Positions 22,570 to 31,868 of a stretch of DNA of 64,000 bases are shown piece by piece (position 1 is the first letter of the stretch; each line of letters starts with the position of its first letter). The stretch is from Ixodes scapularis (taxonomy: Eukaryota; Arthropoda; Arachnida; Ixodida; Ixodidae). Location of the stretch: contig NW_024609837.1 of NCBI RefSeq assembly GCF_016920785.2, forward strand, positions 21,521,207 to 21,585,206. The letters are read 5' to 3'. A model generated the notes under the pieces. The model ran no database searches, was not told the DNA's origin, and saw only the letters and a list, made by a program, of their open reading frames with translations. Position numbers and translations under genes: made by a program.

Positions 22570-22987
22570 TATGGTGCCTGGAACGCGTCTCCGACTGGTG
22601 TGTTTACCGCGGCCAAAAAAGTGGTCCCTCGATTTCCGCCTGATGACGTCATAAAAGTGTCATGCTGTCGCCGGTCGCGACCCTGGTGGCGTCCCAACAG
22701 TTGTGATAAACGTGGCAGACGCCTGTTCTGCTGCAGGTCGCTTTCCATTGTGAAAGTTCACGGAAGCTAGGGCAGCCGGAAGTTGGGACGCCTAAAGCGA
22801 CGCCGTGACGACAGCGACACTCACGTTCGCTCGTGCTTTTCGCCAGCATTTCTACGGCCAACCGCCAGGATCGCGACAGGCAACAGCATGACACTCGCGT
22901 CAATTGTTGCCATCTTGGGACCACTTTTGATGTATGGGCGGGATAGGGCGCTAAACACACCAGTCGAAGACGCGATCCAGGCACCAT
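22570..22987. mobile_element. 418-bp MITE with 8-bp target duplication, inside LINE ORF2
   Basis: The left end TATGGTGCCTGGAACGCGTC, TCCGACTGGTGTGTTTACCG and the region with GTGGTCCCTCG return inverted at the right end (CACACCAGTCGAAGACGCG, ATCCAGGCACCAT). The arms are about 115 bases. An AATATAAG duplication flanks it. The interior is non-coding. Diverged sequence at 800-890 is a second partial copy. The 8-bp duplication points to a hAT-like transposase acting in trans, although the tips do not fit the usual hAT ends well. Confidence 0.9.
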
Positions 22988-22995
22988 AATATAAG

Positions 22996-23576
22996 GCGAC
23001 TTTAATTGTGTTTGTAACGCGAGAGACGGAACAAGCTAAACGCGTCAACGTGATAGTAGCTGAAAACTTTTAAGCGAAATGACCACGTAATTCAGGTTAC
23101 AAGGAGTTGCGCATTAACAAAGGAATAACACCGCCATGTTGTACTCGCATTTCCAGTCCACTAGGCACGCTCGCTTATATTGAGCATATGTGCCAATTGA
23201 ACTTTTAACTGCTCATAATGACTATAATGGTTTACCGGTTTTTTGGTGTGTTTTTTTTTGTGATCCCGCGTTTTCTTGTTTTATTGTTCGTGGGAAAAGT
23301 AGAAACAACAGCTTTCGATGGGATATGTGGGAGTTAAATAATGATCTCCTGCAGGAAGAAGTGTTTAAAGAAACGGTAGATAATCTGTTAAACAAGACGG
23401 TTAATTTTGGTGACAGCGCGAGTGAGAAACAAGGGCGGTTTACACGTCAACTAAAATTTAGAGCCATAGAATGATCCAGTGCGTTAGCGTGTTGGAAGAA
23501 GGTGGAGGAAAAATTGCTCATCGATGGTTTGCAAAAAACATATCGAAAGTTGAATGTTAAACTCCGAGTGAGTTGA
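22996..23576 (+). pseudogene. LINE ORF2, endonuclease C-terminus and linker
   Basis: Directly after the MITE the frame reads GDFNCVCNARDGTS, the conserved GDFN block of AP-like endonucleases, in register with the sequence before the insertion. After several stops and a poorly preserved stretch, FRWDMWELNNDLLQEEVFK and KQGRFTRQLKFRAIE lead towards the reverse transcriptase. The copy breaks off at about 23576 in LQKTYRKLNVK-like sequence and resumes near 28568. Confidence 0.75.
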
Positions 23577-23639
23577 CTAAGGCCACGGTCCCACTGAATG
23601 TGGCAGTTTAGGTACTTTTCGGCAGGCCATTACTCATCT

Positions 23640-24743
23640 CCTTTAAAATACTGTTTTGTTGGATTGATGTCATTTGAAAGGCAATGCAATCCTCTTTCAT
23701 TCGATATTATGTATGTGTTGGTTTTTACTGTTCATGCGCATTTGTAGCGTTGCGAATATGATGGCGCGGACCCTCACTTGCTCCGCTAGTTCATGTTTTA
23801 TGAACGATCCATTAAAGATAGCACGGTTCCAATATAGCAGTTTTGTTAAGATGATGTCGGAGCAGAATCTAACGATCCACTTTTTTGATATTTGCACTAC
23901 TTTGTTTTTTTCATTCCTCCAAATATTGCCCTAAAATCGACATTTTTCCGCACAAATATGTTTTTAATCACAAGCGCTAGGGCAATGAAATTAGCTACAG
24001 ATGTAGTGCTTATCATTGGTAATATGCAGAAAAAAATTTAATGTTGTGTAAATTTTTGTTGTTTAGATATTTTATATCAAACGTAGCACTTTTTTGTGCT
24101 TCGTGTCATGGTAGTTCAAATGCCGCTGAAGAAATAATTAAACTATGATAAAATCTTTTATAACATTTAGAGCTACAATGGTTGCCCAAGAGGTGGACGA
24201 TGGCTTTTTTTCATTTTCAAAGTCATAACGCTCCAGGAGCCCTTCAAACTTACCTGTTTTTGACGCATATCTGTTTTGGACATCAAACAGATTTATTGGC
24301 ATTCTATAACATTTATAGTTTGGAATAGATATATATTGCGATGTATTAAATTTTCACAATGATATTGCTTTGGTTTCTTAATAGGTGTAGAGCTTAGCTA
24401 ATTTTAAAAACAATTAAAAACTGTTTGGGTGTTTTGTTGCGCTACCTGGCGGATGGCAGACAAACTGCTGATTTCTAATGTTCAAAAAATTTCCGAGGGC
24501 GGCGTTGGCCTCTGTATCATCATCAATCTCCGTGTCTTTTTACCCTCACATTTAAAAAATATATTGGAAGATTTACTATCGATAACTGAATGGTTTAAGT
24601 ACTGGGTCAGGCTAATAAATCTAAGACCAATATTTACACAAGCGTAGCGCGTGATATAATGTGTTCATTATTCGATATGATTGAAATCAATAAACAATGA
24701 AGACGAAGAGGAAAAGAATACACCCGAGTTCACTTTATGCCTA
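23640..24743. other. AT-rich filler inside the composite block
   Basis: No coding-like frame, repeat or RNA gene could be supported. It is rich in T runs and short open frames. Confidence 0.4.
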
Positions 24744-25761
24744 GAGTCACTACATGAGCTTTAAAGTATCGGCACTCCGTTCCCCAAAATTGTTTTGGGC
24801 GCCGCCATTTTGGGTCTTGCTCAGAGCAAACGCAACTGCCGATCATCGTGATCTAAAAGTACGACTTCCTCAGCATTAGATGCGGTGCTAGGAAGCTGAT
24901 GCAATATTGCAATGCTCTGTCGCGGGTTGTTTAAACATTTGCGAGGGAGGGAAAAGCGTTTCCTGTGATTTTAGATAAAGCTTCATATAACTGGCAACCA
25001 TGATTTTAAGCCACAATATGGCCAAGTGTCGTTACTCTGAACCGTAGCTAATTTACTGGCACAAGCGGGAACACTTAGGAAGAGGCAGGTGTCAAAAGGT
25101 AGTGGCTTGTGGAAACCACGGCGCTTACGATATGGCCCCTCCAGGTATTACTGGGTGGAGCACTTCATGTGCCCTTTGCTTAGGGTGGAGCACGACATCT
25201 GGCCATTTTGTCCCCCTCTTTTATTTTTATTTTTTGTTCAGAAGCGCGTGAAAGAGCGTGTCCCTGCACGCGCTCGTGGCGCTGATTGTGCTATGGCGAC
25301 ATTTTGTTTTCGTCGATTTCTTTGTATTTTCCCCGTGAGCGCGTGCTGTCGGCATCGGGTACTACAGAGGGTGGCATCACCCTAAACAGAAGGACATTGA
25401 GGCACCCTAGGTATTACAAGCCTCTTGAACAAGAGCATGAATAGTGTTATTAAATAAGCTACGCTTCAGAGTAGCCACGCTTGGCCTTAGTATGGCTTAA
25501 AATTATGGTTGCCAGTTATTTGAAGCTTTATCTGAAATCACAAGAAACGCTTTTCCGTGCCCCACTTTAAACAGTTTGCGACAAAGCAAAGCAACATTAC
25601 ACGAGCTTCCTAACACCAAATCTAATGCTGACGATGTCGCACTTTTGAATCATGACGATCGGCAGTTGCGCCTGCTCTGCACAAGCACCAAAATGGCGGC
25701 GTTCACAACACTGTCGGGGAAGAGAGTGCCGATACTCTAAGCGCAGCTCATTTATTGGCTC
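24744..25761. mobile_element. 1.0-kb foldback element with about 330-bp arms, TA-flanked
   Basis: Long stretches of 24744-25080 return as reverse complement in 25420-25761. Examples are GTATCGGCACTC near both ends, AACTGCCGATCATCGTGAT against ATCATGACGATCGGCAGTT, and AACTGGCAACCATGATTTTA against TAAAATTATGGTTGCCAGTT. TA flanks both ends (24742-24743 and 25762-25763). The centre holds repeat D. There is no transposase frame. Confidence 0.85.
25240..25372. repeat. Dispersed repeat D, copy 2
   Basis: GAAAGAGCGTGTCC, TGTGCTATGGCGACATTTT, GAGCGCGTGCTGTCGGCATC and GGGTACTAC match the copy at 18366-18490. It is nested in the loop of the foldback element. Confidence 0.6.
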
Positions 25762-26048
25762 TAGTTGCCGCGAAACTCCTTTTCCCTGACTGAAACTGAA
25801 AGTAAATATGAATAATACACCATTATTATAGCTTATTTAGTTATAACCAAATACACATAATGAGAGGGGTAAGCGGGCGGGTAGGAGAAACGCGGGTTTT
25901 ATACGCGACCGTTCTAACCGTCTCAAAAGACAGAACGCACGAGCTTGCGCTGGTTTAGAAAATAAGGCATCCAAAGAAAAGAGGCGGCACACTGTGTTCT
26001 TTGTTATTATGCGTCTAATTGCAAATTGTTGTGTGTATGTTTATTCAG

Positions 26049-26284
26049 CCGGAAGTTAGTCTGCCTTAGTGGGCGTCTGGTGTCTCAGCTGTAGATGAGC
26101 AATTTAGCCAGTGCGGTACAACCGAAAACCTGGGGTCTTCAACGTGCGCCACGCAGCAGTGATGCACGACCGCACGCCGGTACGATGATCTTCCAGATCG
26201 AAACGGGCAGGGGCGGGGTGGGTTCTGCAGCGCGAGCTTTCGCTCCCAGTGCTCCGAGCTGGTGTGCGCTAGACCATGCACTCG
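26049..26284 (-). repeat. SINE family S, nearly full copy
   Basis: On the plus strand it reads CCGGAAGTTAGTCTGCC, GATGAGCAATTTAGCCAGTG, ACGTGCGCCACGCAGCAGTG, CGCACGCCGGTACGATGATC and a GGGTTCTGCAGCGCGAGC end. This is the inverted form of the copies at 34.2 and 55.2 kb. The tRNA-like head lies at the high-coordinate end. Confidence 0.65.
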
Positions 26285-26989
26285 GCAACCAACCCCCCCT
26301 TCTGCGTATAATTTATATACAGGTATAAGTATTTGAAGATCGACAATGGACGTCGATCGTCTCGAGGTAATGTAACGTAATAACATTATATAAATTATAA
26401 ACTGGTTGAAGGACTGAACGACTTAATTTTTTAATTCTTGGATTGTAATGTGGCGGTAGCCTATTGTACTTACTGTTGATGAAGAGCAATATGAGGTGAC
26501 GAGGTAATGATTAAATGATGAGGCTCTATAAGGACAACGACATTAATGGCTGTTGAACCACAACGTACAGTGCCAGACTTGTTTTAAGTATCGTGTACCC
26601 AAAGACTTTCTTCACCCGCAACAGTATATGGTAGAATCAATGAGGATGTTGCTTTACAACTGTATGTGGAACAGGAAAACTGCACTGTGCAGAAGCGCGG
26701 CTTATTCGTTAATATGAGGGACGGATTTCTAGCAGCATTCCCTGATTGACTACTTGGAACAAATGGCCTCGTTGACGTAAAGTGTCCCCATTCCAAAAGA
26801 TTCTTGAAGCATACTTAAACCGCAAAGGAGTATGAGGCGAAAAATAAGAAAAAGGAGTCTGGTGTGAAAGGTCCAGATCACCACCGTAGCTTCTACTATC
26901 AAATACAAGGGCAGTTACACAATACAAAGAAAGGTTTGTGATTTAGTTATATTTACACTTAAGGGCATTGATATCCAACCTATTCAGAG

Positions 26990-27602
26990 AGATAACACCT
27001 CCTGGTCAACCAACATAGAGCCTTTTCTACTCAAGTTTTACATGGAAGGCCAGACTTCCGCTGAAATTCCTCACGTAGACGAGTTGTCCGACCGAATAAA
27101 CTGCCATTACTCCCGATGTGGGTATCTCTCGATCTTTGTTCGTAAGCGATAGTATCATGAGATCGAGGGGTGTGGCTATTCTTCCGCCGAATATTGCTTC
27201 GGCGGGTTCTTTTGCGTGTAAGATGGGACCGACGCGTGCTGCTGGAACAAGAACCTGGCGATTCTTCACTGAACTGCTTCTTCCGTAAGCTTCAAAAGGG
27301 ATTTTTTTTTTCGTTTCGCACACCATCTGTTCTGCTTGCCCGTTAGTTGCAGGATGGTATGGTGCACTAATGTGATGCCTGATGCCGTTTTTTTTTTTTT
27401 TCAAAAACTTGTTTATTTTATTTGAAGCAACATTTGGCGCGTTATTAGAGAAAAGTATTTTCGGTAGGGCAAAAGTAGGTAAAAGAGACCGTAGAACGTC
27501 AAGGACGTGTTTGGACGTCGTGGCAGACATCGTGTAAACTTCCAGCTACTTAGAGTACGCATCGTACATGACTCCGCAGATGTGGATACGTTTCGCCACC
27601 CA
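26990..27602 (-). pseudogene. Ty3/gypsy-like integrase core, dead
   Basis: On the minus strand the frame reads YDAYSK, a stop, LEVYTMSATTSKHVLDVLR, FALPKILFSNNAPNV and HHISAPYHPATNGQAEQMV. This is the order of the DDE integrase core of gypsy elements. The second catalytic position, normally Asp in SDNGPQF, is Asn here (SNNAPNV). The Glu in NGQAE remains. The first Asp region is not recognisable. Downstream, VGQLVYVRNFSGS corresponds to the post-core region, then the frame ends near 27027. An in-frame stop replaces the Trp after DAYSK. There is a T homopolymer at 27390-27402 (plus strand). Integration activity is impossible. It lies opposite in orientation to the LINE it sits in. Confidence 0.75.
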
Positions 27603-28527
27603 CCGACTGAATAGTGGATCGTTTTCAGTTACTGTTCGAGTCTTTCCACAAAGTTAGCCCAGGTGCCAGGACTTTTGTCGAAAGCGGTAAGTGTTCGAAA
27701 CGTCGACAACGTCGGTAGCCACGTGTTGTGCTTGAAACTGGACACTTACCAATCGCTGAGAAGAAACTTGCTTGTTCGTCTGCCATGAGTCGTCCGATAT
27801 CCGGTCATCACCACAACACCATCTCCCGACAAAACTGGTCTTCATTGTCCGCATGTCCATGGTTAGCAATCACGTCAACTTATAAATTCCCGAACGCTCA
27901 TAACTTGCCGTCGCTAAACGCCGTTCATTCATAGCGTCTTCATTGCCAATAAACGTCTTCCTATTTCTTCTGATGGTTTCCCTAAGCTGTACTTACAACA
28001 TAATGTGTGTCGGTACTTCCAAAAATATTGCAACGGCGTTTGTTTTCCGGGAACTATAATGTAACAACCTTTACAACATCTTCCGGACCCCGTGAAACAC
28101 AATATTTCGTGACGTTATTTTAGTCGTCATTAAAATGGTGAGGTAAGTACCGTAAATCGCGAAGCAGTTTACTCGACGTCCGCTTCCACTGGTTGAGTCT
28201 ACTGAGCGTGCATTCCTGCAGAGGAAATTTTCATTGATAGAATATTGACCCGTCAATCAACATTTGGTTCCTTCTTGGTAAGATTTATTGCGAAAGCACG
28301 TTACAACCGCCGACCGCATCTCCCTATATCAGACAACAATTTATACCCAGCCTGACATTCTCGCATACATCCGTTTGCTGGGCCACGCTACTTGAGCTAG
28401 CTGAGCACAGCTGGCAGCGGCGCGAGCAAGGCCACGAGGGGAGCGTGATGGTGCTCGAGCCATCCCACTGTGAACCAATGTTTCGGCCACCCCACGGGTG
28501 CGTGTCGCCATCTATTGGTTGAACTAA
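27603..28527. other. Unassigned part of the composite block
   Basis: It could hold a decayed upstream part of the gypsy element. A CpG-richer patch at 28380-28550 includes CAAGATGGCTGCC next to the inverted-repeat edge. No exon is supported. Confidence 0.35.
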
Positions 28528-28567
28528 CGCCTTGTTCAAGATGGCTGCCGTGGGACCGCAGCCTTAA

Positions 28568-30894
28568 ACGTGTAAAAAACAATATAGCGTAACTGCAAAC
28601 AGAGAAATATAGAGGAGCCGCAATCCCTGCTCGTGCTGAAAAGTACATTCTAGGTGAACAGCCAAACAAAAGGGCGCTAAGCACCGAAGCAACGTATGTG
28701 AGGAAAAATACATCCCCGAAATTAAAGATGGAGGCTTGCCGAGTAGTTGGCCGGAGGCTATGGAAAGGGCATTTGTTGATTATTATAGCACTTTGTTTCA
28801 ATGGCAGGACCACGACAGTGACTCGCAACTTGAAGAGTATCTTTCTGTGTTGCCTTGTCTAAGTGATGAGATAAAAGAGAGGCTGGAGGAGCCACTAAGC
28901 GTGATCAAAATCGAGCGCGCAATAAAGGAACTTTAGACAAACAAATTACGGTGCCCGATGGCCTGACCGCTGCATTGTTTAAAAAGTACAAACACGCCAT
29001 CGCTGGACTTTTTAATTGTGTGATAACAGAGGCGAGCGAGACGAATAAATTACCACTATCGTTTTGAAACTCACACAGTGTACTCATCCCCTAAAACGAT
29101 GATGAAGAAAAATTAAGAAATGTTAAGAACTACAAACCAGTTGCAATTTTCAATGTAGATTATAAAATAATATTGAAAGCTTTAGCCCGTAGATTTCAAA
29201 ACGTTGTTATTGAAATAGTTAGCGAGCACCAGACTTACGGGATTAAGGAAAGATCTATTTTATAAAATGTTCACATCGCTAGAAATTTGCTAGAGGTATC
29301 TGACGAGGCGCCAGAGCAGGTTGCCATGCTACAAATCGATTTAGAGAGAGCTTTTGACGGGGTAGAGTATGATATTGTGTACAAAATATTAGACGACGTA
29401 GGGCTGGGTCAAGTTACAAAAAGTTTTGTGCGAGTGGCCTACAGGCGGTGTATAACACAATTTATAATTATTGAAAAGCCTACAACGCGGATTAGTGTAA
29501 GGTTATCCGTGAAACAAGGATGCCCCTTATCGCCGTTGCTCTTCAGTTTTATCATAGAACATTTTGTAGAAATGAATTAAAAATAGTCCATTTTGTGAGG
29601 TTTCACTCTGAAATAGAGAGGTAGAAATGCTCGCCTATGCGGATTATGTTGCTATTTTTTGTAAAGATAAGGGAAGTGTTGTAGAAGCAGTACGTGAAGT
29701 GAAGATACACTCTCAACTGACCGGTGCGGCAGTCAACTGGCAGAAGTGTTGCGGATTGGGGCGTGGTACTTGGGCCAAAAAACCCCGTCTTCCAGAATAT
29801 AAAATTTATGCCAACACCGACAAATTAATTAGGTGTTCCAATGCAGTATTACATAAAAATCAAATATGTACGGGTGAATAGTGGGGCGGATGAGACATCT
29901 CTATTTTTACACGCGGGAGTGTCCGTAATATTTCTTGTTTTCGCAGTTTTGGTATGTAGTCCAAGTATTGGCGTGTGCTAGAGCAAATATACAGAAGTTG
30001 CACCGAGTTTTTGTTCTTTTTATTTTGCGGTCTGAATGTAAAAGACTACGTTGCGATTTGTTTTGTCGTGTCAGTAAAGAATGATTGTCGTTATCTGATG
30101 TGTTTGTGAAACAAGTGGTGTCGCGATTCATGTATCTTACAGAACAAACTAACCCATTTCTTCTGGCTATGATTCAGATCAAACTGTAAGACGCACTCCC
30201 CTCTTTGTTTCCTCTTGTTTTAATGAACAACGAATAATTAGCTGTTGTCTTATTGAAGTGGTTAATGCGTGTCGTCTTCTGTCCGCGCGTTTTTCTCTGG
30301 AATACTGGGCGGGTTTCACGCATAAGCGAATAACGCGGGACATTATTGATACCGTCTTTCGAGTGCCGGTGTACTGCTCTATGTTTCAGCAGACCCAGGG
30401 CAAGAATTTTTTAGTAGAGTTAATAGAAATGCCACTTCCCTTTTTAAAAAGCCTTTTCTTTAAGTTGCACACGAGTACTCTTCCCTTAAAAACTTGGCTC
30501 AAGCAGAGAAAAATTTTGACCAATGGGGCACTGATCGCTTTCTCTGCAAAAAGACCTGAAACATTAGAACATGTCTTTTTAGATTGCTGGGACCCAATGC
30601 TGTTCTGGGGAATTCTCCAGAGGACTATAAAAAAGATGCTCCTTTAACTGGAGTGAGGTTTCTCTCTGCTGAAAAAAAGGGGATGAATTCAGTGTTGACG
30701 AAGTTATGCTCGTGGGCCTTCCTGCAATATGGAGATGCAGGATGGCGGTACGGCATGCTGATGTGAACGCGCACCGTGTGCGAAAGTACTTTAAAGAAAC
30801 TGTCTGTCCGCTGAATTCAGTATCTCCAACGCTACAGTGTCCGAATAAATGCGTTTCGTTCTCAAAAGTTCTTGAGAACCGGAAGGAACTTTAA
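28568..30894 (+). pseudogene. LINE ORF2, reverse transcriptase and C-terminal domain
   Basis: The frame resumes with TEKYRGAAIPARAEKYILG and, after a one-base shift, PSSWPEAMERAFVDYYSTL. Reverse-transcriptase blocks follow in order: LQIDLERAFDGVEYDIVY with the first catalytic Asp (near 29330), VKQGCPLSPLLFSF (near 29510) and LAYADYVAIF (near 29630), where the usual YADD is YADY, so a catalytic Asp is lost. The thumb and C-terminal part continues through YVVQVLACARANIQKLHRV and FSLEYWAGFTHKRITRD to PETLEHVFLDCWDPM, the Cys/His motif with its first cysteines gone. The frame ends at about 30894. Stops and frameshifts near 28936, 29580 and 29880 confirm that it is inactive. Confidence 0.85.
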
Positions 30895-30989
30895 ACCTCA
30901 TGCAGGTGTACCACTCGTCACGCTCGTGATTTTGACATTGTGATTGTGTTTCTGTGTATTTGCAAAAACAAACAACAAAAAGAAAAACG

Positions 30990-31062
30990 TGGCTCAGTGG
31001 TAAAGCCTCCACTTCACACGCAGCGGAGCAGCGTTCGATTTCCGTGGGCAGGAAGTGATTGT
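30990..31062 (+). repeat. tRNA-like SINE head after the LINE tail
   Basis: GTGGCTCAGTGGTAAAGC matches a pol III A box (TGGCNNAGTGG) and GTTCGATTTCC matches a B box about 40 bases on. It starts directly after the A-rich LINE tail. The stem ends do not pair as a functional tRNA, so I call a tRNA-derived SINE. Confidence 0.5.
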
Positions 31063-31255
31063 TCAAAATGATTTCACAACATCGACGACGGACTCCCTAC
31101 ATTACCAGCGACAGCAACAATCACTACAAGTACATAAACTACTATACAACATTTACTACGAACGTCGATTCTAGTGGTGAGGAGAGCTCTTAACAGCTAT
31201 CGCTGTAATATAGGTAATTAAGCTCGCACTTGAATTTTGTTGTGCGCTTGTTTTG

Positions 31256-31371
31256 ACACGGGAAGTCAGTCACTTTCAATGGGCGGCTGGTGCCTCCACT
31301 GCGAATGCGAAATTCCGCCAGTGCAGCACGGCCGCTGACTTGGGGTCTGAAATCCCATCACGCCGTAATAA
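31256..31371 (-). repeat. SINE family S, first part of a split copy
   Basis: GGGCGGCTGGTGCCTCCACT, GCGAAATTCCGCCAGTGCAG and GACTTGGGGTCT are the inverted SINE sequence. The match stops at CACGCCGTAA, where the MITE begins, and the family sequence continues at 31743. Confidence 0.65.
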
Positions 31372-31373
31372 TA

Positions 31374-31566
31374 GGGAGTATTCACTGGCTGCTATAGCTG
31401 TGTGCGCGAATGCTGAGCGCGTGCTGATGGCGAGCTTCCACAGTTCTATTGAAACGTGCATTCCGCACCATCAAGAGTGCCGGTCTGAGCAGCCTATTGA
31501 TGTGAGCTCATTCTGAGCATGCGCTCTGAACAGCACCCACAAATATGGCGTCCAGTGAATACTCCC
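31374..31566. mobile_element. MITE family B, unit 1, TA-flanked
   Basis: The left end GGGAGTATTCACTGG is the exact reverse complement of the right end CCAGTGAATACTCCC. TA lies on both sides (31372-31373 and 31567-31568). The interior has GCTGAGCGCGTGCTGATGGC and CACCATCAAGAGTGCCGGTC. It is non-coding. Confidence 0.9.
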
Positions 31567-31568
31567 TA

Positions 31569-31740
31569 TATCTGTGTGCGTGGTTGCTGAGCGCGTGCTG
31601 ACGGCGAGCTTCCACAGTTTCTTCGCCACGTGCACTCCGCACCATCAAGAGTGCCGATCTTAGCAGCCTATTAATGTAAGCTTGTTCTGAGCATGTGCCC
31701 TAAACATCGCCCTCAAATATGGCGTCCAGTGAATGCCCCC
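31569..31740. mobile_element. MITE family B, unit 2 in tandem, left end missing
   Basis: From CTGTGTGCGTGGTTGCTGAG to CCAGTGAATGCCCCC it repeats unit 1 with some differences (GACGGCGAGC, GCCCTAAACATCG). The left inverted repeat is absent, so the pair looks like a tandem duplication sharing one junction. TATA follows at 31741. Confidence 0.85.
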
Positions 31741-31742
31741 TA

Positions 31743-31868
31743 TAGTCTGCACGCCGGTGCGATGATCGTCCAGATCCAGATCGAAACGAGGCGGGATGCG
31801 GATTTGTTTTTGTTTTTGTTTCACGTTCTCAGATATGCGGTGCGCTAACATATTCGGCCACTGATTCC
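31743..31868 (-). repeat. SINE family S, second part of a split copy
   Basis: GTCTGCACGCCGGTGCGATG, ATCGTCCAGATC and GAAACGAGGCGGGAT continue the SINE from the point where 31371 left off. GGTGCGCTAACATATTCGG near the end belongs to the tRNA-like head. Confidence 0.65.

Larger units (their letters stand above)
23577..28567. mobile_element. About 5-kb composite block interrupting LINE ORF2
   Basis: The left edge TAAGGCCACGGTCCCACTG and the right edge, whose reverse complement is TAAGGCTGCGGTCCCACGG, agree at 16 of 19 positions, so the block may be one inverted-repeat transposon that later took further insertions. Inside are a foldback element, a SINE, a gypsy integrase relic and AT-rich filler. 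LINE ORF2 stops at one edge and continues after the other. No target duplication is evident, so a multi-step origin is equally possible. Confidence 0.5.
18540..30988 (+). mobile_element. Near-complete non-LTR retrotransposon (LINE) split by nested insertions
   Basis: One element with two reading frames can be followed across 12.4 kb. ORF1 (nucleic-acid-binding, CCHC knuckle) runs in pieces from 18574 to 22080. ORF2 (AP-type endonuclease, reverse transcriptase, C-terminal Cys/His motif) runs from 22172 to about 30894, with an A-rich tail at 30965-30988. Removing four insertions (18641-18782, 19707-21738, 22570-22987, 23577-28567) leaves about 4.9 kb, a normal length for such an element. Continuity is clearest at the second MITE, where GDFN follows directly. 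The endonuclease type, CCHC ORF1 and C-terminal motif suggest an L1/Tx1-like or CR1-like clade; I cannot decide which. Many stops, frameshifts and a changed reverse-transcriptase motif show it is dead. Confidence 0.85.

Noticed and set aside
29881..30250. Apparent further insertion in LINE ORF2
   Set aside because: Shifted frames still give LINE-like sequence (YVVQVLACARANIQKLHRV), so this is decay, not insertion.
30990..31062. Possible functional tRNA gene
   Set aside because: A and B boxes are present but the acceptor stem does not pair, and it follows a retroelement tail, so a SINE head is the better reading.
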